Positions 5,954 to 10,367 of a stretch of DNA of 12,241 nucleotides are shown piece by piece; positions within the stretch are counted from its first letter, which is position 1; each line of letters starts with the position of its first letter. The notes beneath the pieces were generated by a model that had not been told where the DNA came from, did no database searches, and saw nothing but the letters and a program-made list of their open reading frames with translations. This stretch comes from Candidatus Uhrbacteria bacterium (GTDB lineage: Bacteria; Patescibacteriota; Patescibacteriia; UBA9934; GWF2-40-263), in NCBI GenBank assembly GCA_003511125.1, contig DOJV01000024.1, positions 13,002-25,242 of the forward strand. The letters run 5' to 3'. A program made the translations under genes and the position numbers.

Positions 5954-8302
5954 TTATTTTTCGTCCAAATAGTTACCTTCTTGAGCGTTTAAAAAATCTT
6001 CCTCGGTCATTTCTTTGTCATCAGGCTCTTCGGTAATTATTACATTTGTTTTTTCAACTTCCTCGGTGGGGATTTCTTCTTTTTCTGCAGGCACCTCAAG
6101 CACTTCTTCGATATTTAAAAATTCTTTTCGTTCAGCAAATTCGTTGTCATTGGTTCCGCCAGAAGTTATTGGCCAGACAGTAGATAGAATTTCACGTGGT
6201 CGAGAACCGTCTGGTGGGCCGATTACGCCGTTTTCTTCCAAGATGTCGAGAATACGAGCGGCTCGACCATAACCGATTTTTAAACGGCGTTGTAAAAGAG
6301 AGGTTGAGGCGCGGCCGGCTTGAATAACGATACCTGCGGCCTCGTCTAACATTGGATCGTTGTCGTCACTCGCGGCGCCATCAAAAATCGAGCCGGTTTT
6401 TTCTTTTTCTAAAATTGCGTAATTATAATCTGGAATTTCTTCGCGTTTTAAATATTCAACAATTCGACCAACCTCGGCCTCGGAAACATAAGCGCCTTGC
6501 AAACGAACTGGTTTGGAAAGTTCAGCTGAAGTGAAAAGCATGTCGCCGCGGCCCAAAAGTTTTTCGGCGCCGGCGCAGTCAAGAATAGTTCGCGAGTCGG
6601 TTTGCGAGGCCACGGCAAAAGCAATGCGTGATGGGAAGTTGGCTTTGATGAGGCCGGTAATAACATCGACGCTGGGGCGCTGAGTGGCTAAGACTAAATG
6701 GATGCCAACTGCTCGAGCCATTTGTGCGATGCGCACCACCGCGCCTTCGACCTCGTGACCAGAGGTTGACATTAGGTCGGCCAATTCGTCGATAAAGACT
6801 ACAATGCGTGGCATTTTTTCTTCGACCCTTTGGTTATAAGAAGCAATATCACGAGCACCTAATTTGGAAAGCAAATCCAAACGGCGATCCATTTCGCGGA
6901 CTGTCCATTTTAAAGCATTGACGGTGTCGTCAACTTTGGTAATTGGCGGAATTAATAAATGAGGAATGCCTTCGTAGGCTGTAAGTTCAACTCGTTTAGG
7001 GTCAACTAAAATCATTTTTAAGTCATCCGGGCTGTTGGTGTAAAGCAAGGAAACAATCAAAGTGTTAATACAAACGCTTTTACCAGAACCGGTGGCGCCG
7101 GCAATTAACATGTGTGGCATTTTTTCGAGTGGCGACACCCAAACTTTTCCGGTGACGTCTTTACCAAGCGCAATGCTTAAGGCGCCGCTTCGGGATTTAA
7201 AGGGTTTGGATTCTAAAAGTTCGCGTAAAGAAACCGTGGCAATAGTTTGATTAGGGACTTCAATACCAACCAAGGATTTGCCGGGAATAGGTGCCTCGAT
7301 ACGAATGGGGTGAGCCGCCAAAGCCAAAGCTAAATCGTTTTGTAAAGCTACAATACGAGAAAGTTTGACGCCTTCAGAAGGCCGAAGAGTATATTGAGCA
7401 ATTGTTGGGCCAACGGAGATTTCGCCCATTTCGACTAAAATACTGAATTGTTCAAAGGTTCGTCGAATGATTTCTTTGTTGCGTTCGGTGTCCCCGGAGT
7501 TAACTTTCATCGAGCGATATTCTAACAAGTCAATGGGCAAAGTAACTTTTCGGTGTTGGCGAGTGGTTAAAACTTTTTCTGTTGGTGGAACTACCGCTGG
7601 GGTCAGACTGGAAGTTCGGAAAGCTTTTTTGGTTTCTTCTTCGTCGACTTCTTCGATATCGTCTTCGGAAAAATCTTCGATTTCTTCAACCTCTTCAACC
7701 TCGGGGTCTATTTCGCGCATTAGGGCCGCATTGCGTCGATTATGAATCATGGCGCCAAACCAACCGGTTAGATGACGGTGTAAACCAATAACTTTTCTAA
7801 GAGAAGTATTTAAAGTTAAAAGCACAGAAATCAAAAGCATGGCTGTCAGCATTAAAAAGGCTCCCCAAAAACTAGAAATATTTTGTAGAGTTGTCCCCAG
7901 AGCTTGGCCAACCAAGCCGCCGGTCTCCATTAATTTTTCCAAACCCGGATTTAGACTGTCGTTCCAAAATAAATTAACTAAACCGTTAAAAGAAAGAAAA
8001 AAGAATAACAGACCAAGATAATTCCAAGTTCCTAACTTGCTGCGTTCCGGAAAGAGCAGAGAAAAACCAATGACAATAAAAAGAATAGGGATCAAGACTC
8101 GATCAAAACCAAAACCTTTGGCCATTAGTTCATCTAAAACTAAGCCGATGGTGCCGGCGATTTGAAAAAAAGCCAGCAGTAAAAGCGCGGCCGCGGCAAA
8201 TAAAAAAATTACAGCCACACCGCGTTTGGTTTCCGGATTAAGTTCTGGTAATTCAAATTTTTTCGGTTCGGATCGATATTTATGTTTTTTTTTGCGAGAC
8301 AT
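5954..8302 (-). CDS. ftsK: DNA translocase FtsK/SpoIIIE
   Basis: FtsK is a membrane-anchored hexameric DNA pump that clears the chromosome terminus from the division septum. The 782-residue protein has an N-terminal membrane part with about four hydrophobic segments (roughly 28-52, 68-84, 94-112 and 142-165) and a short acidic linker (about 197-227). The motor follows: Walker A GATGSGKS (402-409), Walker B VVFIDELADL (501-510), and QRPSVDVITG (541-550). The winged-helix gamma domain that reads KOPS sites lies at about 651-705 (STSLLQRRLKIGYGRAARI). A 70-residue acidic, low-complexity tail follows the gamma domain, which is usually the C-terminus. The linker is much shorter than in E. coli. 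It is upstream of and co-transcribed with the RodZ-like gene. No Shine-Dalgarno precedes it. Confidence 0.97.
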   Translation of the reverse strand: MSRKKKHKYRSEPKKFELPELNPETKRGVAVIFLFAAAALLLLAFFQIAGTIGLVLDELMAKGFGFDRVLIPILFIVIGFSLLFPERSKLGTWNYLGLLFFFLSFNGLVNLFWNDSLNPGLEKLMETGGLVGQALGTTLQNISSFWGAFLMLTAMLLISVLLTLNTSLRKVIGLHRHLTGWFGAMIHNRRNAALMREIDPEVEEVEEIEDFSEDDIEEVDEEETKKAFRTSSLTPAVVPPTEKVLTTRQHRKVTLPIDLLEYRSMKVNSGDTERNKEIIRRTFEQFSILVEMGEISVGPTIAQYTLRPSEGVKLSRIVALQNDLALALAAHPIRIEAPIPGKSLVGIEVPNQTIATVSLRELLESKPFKSRSGALSIALGKDVTGKVWVSPLEKMPHMLIAGATGSGKSVCINTLIVSLLYTNSPDDLKMILVDPKRVELTAYEGIPHLLIPPITKVDDTVNALKWTVREMDRRLDLLSKLGARDIASYNQRVEEKMPRIVVFIDELADLMSTSGHEVEGAVVRIAQMARAVGIHLVLATQRPSVDVITGLIKANFPSRIAFAVASQTDSRTILDCAGAEKLLGRGDMLFTSAELSKPVRLQGAYVSEAEVGRIVEYLKREEIPDYNYAILEKEKTGSIFDGAASDDNDPMLDEAAGIVIQAGRASTSLLQRRLKIGYGRAARILDILEENGVIGPPDGSRPREILSTVWPITSGGTNDNEFAERKEFLNIEEVLEVPAEKEEIPTEEVEKTNVIITEEPDDKEMTEEDFLNAQEGNYLDEK

Positions 8303-8305
8303 ATC

Positions 8306-8418
8306 GGAAAAATTTTCTAATTTTCGAATTTGAAAATTTTCTAATTATGGAAGTTTTTTCTAAATTCGGGACAGCAATAGATTAGAAAATTAGGAAATTT
8401 AAAAATTAGAAAATTCCA
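8306..8418. repeat. Long AT-rich imperfect inverted repeat upstream of ftsK
   Basis: The left arm (about 8306-8346, GGAAAAATTTTCTAATTTTC onward) is nearly complementary to the right arm (about 8381-8418, ATTAGAAAATTAGGAAATTT onward). The loop is about 34 bases. Each arm is built from TAGAAAATT/AATTTTCTA units. It fills the ftsK leader, so the ftsK promoter must lie in or beyond it; I could not identify one with confidence. Confidence 0.6.
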
Positions 8419-8446
8419 TCGATTATTTTACCATTTTCCCGGACCA

Positions 8447-8475
8447 TTGACAAAAACCAAAAAATGTGATATTGT
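8447..8475 (+). promoter_or_regulatory. Near-consensus sigma70 promoter
   Basis: TTGACA (8447-8452), a 17-base spacer and TATTGT (8470-8475) give one of the best promoters in the window. It drives the leader RNA and 94-aa membrane gene, divergently from ftsK. Confidence 0.75.
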
Positions 8476-8481
8476 TCCTGG

Positions 8482-8597
8482 TTCAAAATTCACTGGGTCC
8501 GACCTTGTCCCTGGAGAGAGTTAAGGTCGGAGTTGATAAAAACACCTGTATTTAGCCGCGAAAGCTTTCTCTGTTAAATATAGGTGTTTTTTGTTTT
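8482..8597 (+). ncRNA. Structured leader or small RNA ending in a terminator hairpin
   Basis: About seven bases after the promoter, a roughly 115-base segment holds two hairpins. The first has an 8-bp perfect stem, CCGACCTT (8499-8506) with AAGGTCGG (8523-8530), plus a flanking T-A pair, and a purine-rich loop. The second is the terminator listed separately. Between terminator and ATG there are about 50 bases. It could be a riboswitch-like attenuator for the 94-aa gene or a separate small RNA. It matches no RNA family I recognise, and the pairing is by eye. Confidence 0.5.
8538..8597 (+). terminator. Terminator/attenuator hairpin before the 94-aa gene
   Basis: The segments 8538-8555 and 8574-8591 pair over about 17-18 bp, with G-U pairs at 8548/8581 and 8555/8574. 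The loop contains a GC-GAAA-GC mini-hairpin. It runs into TTTTTTGTTTT (8587-8597). Its position between promoter and coding region suggests attenuation. Confidence 0.75.
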
Positions 8598-8634
8598 CCC
8601 TTCATCTCCAACCCAAGGGCCTAGTCTGGCCCAA

Positions 8635-8642
8635 AAGGAGGA
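8635..8642 (+). promoter_or_regulatory. Perfect Shine-Dalgarno of the 94-aa gene
   Basis: AAGGAGGA contains the full anti-16S complement AGGAGG (8636-8641), five bases from the ATG at 8647. It fixes the start and is unlike the SD-less core genes. Confidence 0.85.
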
Positions 8643-8646
8643 TTGA

Positions 8647-8931
8647 ATGATTCCTGCCGCCAAACCCTTCGTCATCCACTCGGCCTTCGAGTGGTTGGAC
8701 CAAAGGGTCCTGCGTCGACTCCCGAATTGGGGGCTTTGGGCGATTCTCGTCGCCATCACTGTCCTCTTCGGTCTCGATATCGTGGTCATCGACCCTGTCC
8801 CCCTGGTGGACGAGGCACTCCTCGGTATCCTGACCTACAAGGTCATGGCCGAGCTGAACCGCCGCCGGGAACAGCGGAAGGTTGTCGAGGCCACCCGGCA
8901 CCAGGCGATCGAAGCCTCCCCCGAGGCCTAA
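8647..8931 (+). CDS. Small membrane protein of unknown function (DUF6116-like)
   Basis: The 94-residue protein has an N-terminal amphipathic part (HSAFEWLDQRVLRRLPN), a transmembrane helix (about 29-48, GLWAILVAITVLFGLDIVVI), then DPVPLVDEALLGILTYKVMA (49-68) and a basic, charged C-terminus (NRRREQRKVVEATR). The D-P-V-P-hydrophobic-VDE-x-LLG pattern resembles the small DUF6116/YkvA-type membrane proteins; this is recalled similarity, not tested. The gene is GC-rich (16 of the first 20 codons end in G or C, against 4 of 20 in ftsK). It has a perfect Shine-Dalgarno, a consensus promoter and a leader RNA with a terminator. It seems to be an independently controlled accessory gene. The function is unknown. 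Confidence 0.75.
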   Translation: MIPAAKPFVIHSAFEWLDQRVLRRLPNWGLWAILVAITVLFGLDIVVIDPVPLVDEALLGILTYKVMAELNRRREQRKVVEATRHQAIEASPEA

Positions 8932-8945
8932 TCGCCACCTCTCCC

Positions 8946-8976
8946 GGGCCGTGCGAATTCTTCTTCGTGCCGGCCC
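8946..8976 (+). other. GC-rich hairpin after the 94-aa gene
   Basis: GGGCCG (8946-8951) pairs with CGGCCC (8971-8976), and GCGAA/TTCGTGC add imperfect pairing inside. No T-run follows, so it is at best a weak terminator or an mRNA 3'-end stabiliser. Confidence 0.4.
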
Positions 8977-9023
8977 CGCCCCCGAGTTCGAGTCAAAAGA
9001 CGCGGATTCAGGAGTGAAAAAAG

Positions 9024-9080
9024 TGAGAAGTGTAAAAGTTGTAAAAGTGTAAACCCGGCAGCTGCTTGGTAAAAATGTAA
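9024..9080. repeat. TGTAAAA-word repeat segment
   Basis: Words of the form (G/T)TGTAAAA recur five times or so between 9029 and 9082 (GTGTAAAAGTTGTAAAAGTG, then GGTAAAAATGTAAAATC). The same words flank the element at 568-641. It leads directly into the palindrome at 9077-9176. Confidence 0.5.
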
Positions 9081-9176
9081 AATCAGCTTCGTGGCGAAGC
9101 TTCGTAGAAATCGTAGAAACCGTAAATTTACACCTTCTACGAATTCTACGAGGTCTCGCCACGAGACCGCTTCTAC
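9077..9176. repeat. 100-bp imperfect palindrome with a hairpin in each arm
   Basis: The segment is symmetric about 9126/9127 (centre GTAAATTTAC, 9122-9131). About four fifths of the 50 symmetric positions pair, counting G-U. Longer uninterrupted parts include 9111-9118 with 9135-9142 and 9099-9109 with 9144-9154. Each arm also contains its own perfect hairpin: AGCTTCG-TGG-CGAAGCT (9085-9101) and GGTCTCG-CCA-CGAGACC (9152-9168). It lies in a gene-free region, with no target-site duplication or ORF apparent. Confidence 0.8.
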
Positions 9177-9392
9177 TCCACCCACCACCACCCACCCCGC
9201 CCTAAAACGGAGGACAAGAGAACCGGGTTTTGTTCGACTTTGTTGCCGAGCAAAACCTACTCTTATTGGAAAACGATTTGATTAGAACAAGGCTTTGGCT
9301 TTCTTCTGACCACGATCTTTTTCTGCCGATGATGCTCCTTGGAGCCACTCGCGGTTCTTGTCTTCCGTTTTGGGGCGATTGTGTTTTTTGGA
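9177..9392. other. Gene-free stretch, no clear feature
   Basis: A GGAGG occurs at 9209-9213 but no start codon follows at a suitable distance. A 61-codon frame from a TTG at 9230 runs into the repeat at 9393 and stops there; its composition is not persuasive. I see no RNA gene. Confidence 0.5.
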
Positions 9393-9484
9393 AATTTTTA
9401 ATGTCTAATTTTTAACTTCTAATGAAGGATTTCGCTTAAAAAAACTTCCACAATTAGACATTAAAAATTAGAAATTAGAAATTT
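9393..9484. repeat. Inverted repeat of ATTAGA-type units
   Basis: AATTTTTAATGTCTAATT (9393-9410) and its perfect complement (9452-9469) are 18-bp arms around a 41-base loop. The right arm continues as ATTAGAAATTAGAAATTT (9467-9484), which recurs exactly at 10341-10358 upstream of rpoB. Confidence 0.75.
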
Positions 9485-9735
9485 CCACCCACTCTCTTGC
9501 TACAAACCAAAATTAGTGGTTAAATATATAGTCGTAGACAACTTCTTGTTCCAAAGCCGTAAAGTACGTGATGTCGCCGAATCAGTGTAATGAATACTTA
9601 CCCGCGCTTAATTGTGCGGGAAAATCTCTCTCCTCGTATTCAACTAACATTGGCTTGGTGTTTCTTCGCTCAATCATCGCTGTGCTTTGCGGCTTCGGGA
9701 CCGGAAGTTTTTTTGTTTTATCGTTCATCGCCCCC
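9485..9735. other. Gene-free stretch, no clear feature
   Basis: Only a short hairpin is visible, CCCGCGC/GTGCGGG around TTAATT (9601-9620, one G-U pair). No promoter, RNA gene or convincing coding frame is seen. Confidence 0.5.
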
Positions 9736-9736
9736 G

Positions 9737-9845
9737 ACTCCCCCTAGGGGAAGGAGTTCGAATACGCACGATCCCCGTACAAACGCGTTCCTCCCCCCAA
9801 GGGGGAGGGCTAAAGCCCGCCACGGGCCAGGGAGGGGGTTCGAAT
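9737..9845. repeat. GC-rich tandem palindromes
   Basis: ACTCC(9737-9741)...GGAGT(9753-9757) surrounds the palindrome CCCCTAGGGG (9741-9750). CCTCCCCC (9790-9797) pairs perfectly with GGGGGAGG (9801-9808), and GGGCT-AA-AGCCC (9807-9818) follows. GGAGTTCGAAT (9753-9763) and GGGGTTCGAAT (9835-9845) look like two ends of related units. The block stands out from its AT-rich surroundings. Confidence 0.6.
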
Positions 9846-9969
9846 TTTCTCTGTGTATAACTCCCCCAAAATTACCTCTTGACAAGCTTATCAGAAATCT
9901 ATCCTGCGCTCAACCTAGCCAAAAAAATCAAAAACTTGACAGCTTTAAAAAATATCCGACTTCAACCCC

Positions 9970-9998
9970 TTGACGTTTGTCCACAGATTTGGTATATT
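9970..9998 (+). promoter_or_regulatory. Strong promoter of the rpoB leader
   Basis: TTGACG (9970-9975), a 17-base spacer and TATATT (9993-9998). The spacer contains TTGTCCACA (9977-9985), one base from a DnaA box. Start of transcription is expected near 10005. Confidence 0.75.
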
Positions 9999-10134
9999 CT
10001 TGGCGAACACGCCGAAACTTTTTCGGCTAATCTTCGCCCCGTTTGAGGCAGACAGGTCTACCGGGCGGACCTTCCAGCAAAAGCTTGACGCTCTACTTAA
10101 AGAGATTCATCTCTCTTAAAACCGGGCGGTAAGC

Positions 10135-10203
10135 ATGAAAAAAATATTTCCATGCTGGCGAAAAGAATTTTGGCTACTATTACTCTCCAAATTTTGGAAG
10201 TAA
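10135..10203 (+). CDS. Possible 22-residue leader peptide, Trp- and Leu-rich
   Basis: ATG 10135 opens a 22-codon frame (MKKIFPCWRKEFWLLLLSKF, then WK) that stops with TAA at 10201. It contains three tryptophans and four consecutive leucines and sits inside hairpins ahead of the attenuator at 10242-10270, the layout of a translation-controlled attenuator. A GGGCGG lies five bases before the ATG, only a partial Shine-Dalgarno. A second overlapping frame (10152-10241, 29 codons) is also open, so chance is quite possible. Confidence 0.25.
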   Translation: MKKIFPCWRKEFWLLLLSKFWK

Positions 10204-10241
10204 TGGCGCCAACCTGCCTAATCAATAAAAAAAATAATTAA

Positions 10242-10272
10242 CCTTTCCTTAAAACAAGGAACGGGTTTTTAT
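10242..10272 (+). terminator. Terminator-like attenuator upstream of rpoB
   Basis: TTCCTT (10245-10250) and AAGGAA (10256-10261) pair around AAAAC; past one mismatch CC/GG (10242-10243, 10263-10264) add to the stem. TTTTTATT follows at 10266-10273. It lies about 95 bases ahead of the rpoB ATG and would block most transcripts unless antitermination occurs. Confidence 0.6.
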
Positions 10273-10340
10273 TATCTCAGAAAAATTTCTGATGCCTGGT
10301 GTCTGACGTCTAAAGAATAAAACAGCTTTAGAAATTGGAC

Positions 10341-10358
10341 ATTAGAAATTAGAAATTT
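10341..10358. repeat. ATTAGAAATTAGAAATTT repeat copy before rpoB
   Basis: The 18-mer is identical to 9467-9484, and both copies follow GGACATTAGA-like or AGACATTAAA-like sequence. It ends 9 bases before the rpoB start codon and takes the place where a Shine-Dalgarno would be. Confidence 0.7.
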
Positions 10359-10367
10359 AAAAAAGCT

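Larger units (their letters stand above)
10005..10280 (+). ncRNA. Structured rpoB leader or free-standing RNA (unrecognised)
   Basis: About 275 bases between the promoter and an attenuator-like terminator hold several stems. GCCGAAA (10011-10017) pairs with TTTCGGC (10021-10027), possibly extended by GGCGAA (10002-10007) with TTCGCC (10033-10038). AGAGA/TCTCT (10102-10115) and GCATG/CATGC (10133-10155) form further hairpins, and ATTACT/AGTAAT (about 10178-10204) encloses CCAAA/TTTTGG. The nonamer ACCGGGCGG occurs at 10060-10068 and 10121-10129. It shows no signatures of RNase P, tmRNA, SRP RNA or tRNA. It may sense something to control rpoB, or be a separate RNA. All structures are by eye. 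Confidence 0.45.

Noticed and set aside
9024-9080. CRISPR-like array of TGTAAAA words
   Set aside because: The units are under 10 bases and irregularly spaced, without constant-length spacers.
8602-9195. 197-codon minus-strand frame opposite the 94-aa gene
   Set aside because: It lies antisense to a gene with a perfect SD and runs through the palindrome at 9077-9176; no start signals support it.
9230-9415. 61-codon frame starting with TTG
   Set aside because: It ends inside the repeat at 9393, has no SD at a suitable distance and a Trp/Cys-rich composition unlike a normal protein.
9753-9845. tRNA-like GTTCGAAT motifs
   Set aside because: No acceptor stem, anticodon arm or D arm can be formed around either copy.
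9879-9943. Two TTGACA words as extra promoters
   Set aside because: Neither TTGACA (9879 and about 9937) has a usable -10 at 16-18 bases.
9590-9973. 127-codon open frame on the plus strand
   Set aside because: It runs across the GC-rich palindrome block, whose translation gives repeated PPRGR, and has no ribosome binding site or family signal. Repeats explain it better than a gene.
10005-10280. RNase P RNA, tmRNA or SRP RNA
   Set aside because: None of the diagnostic conserved segments of those RNAs is present, so only an unrecognised leader RNA is claimed.
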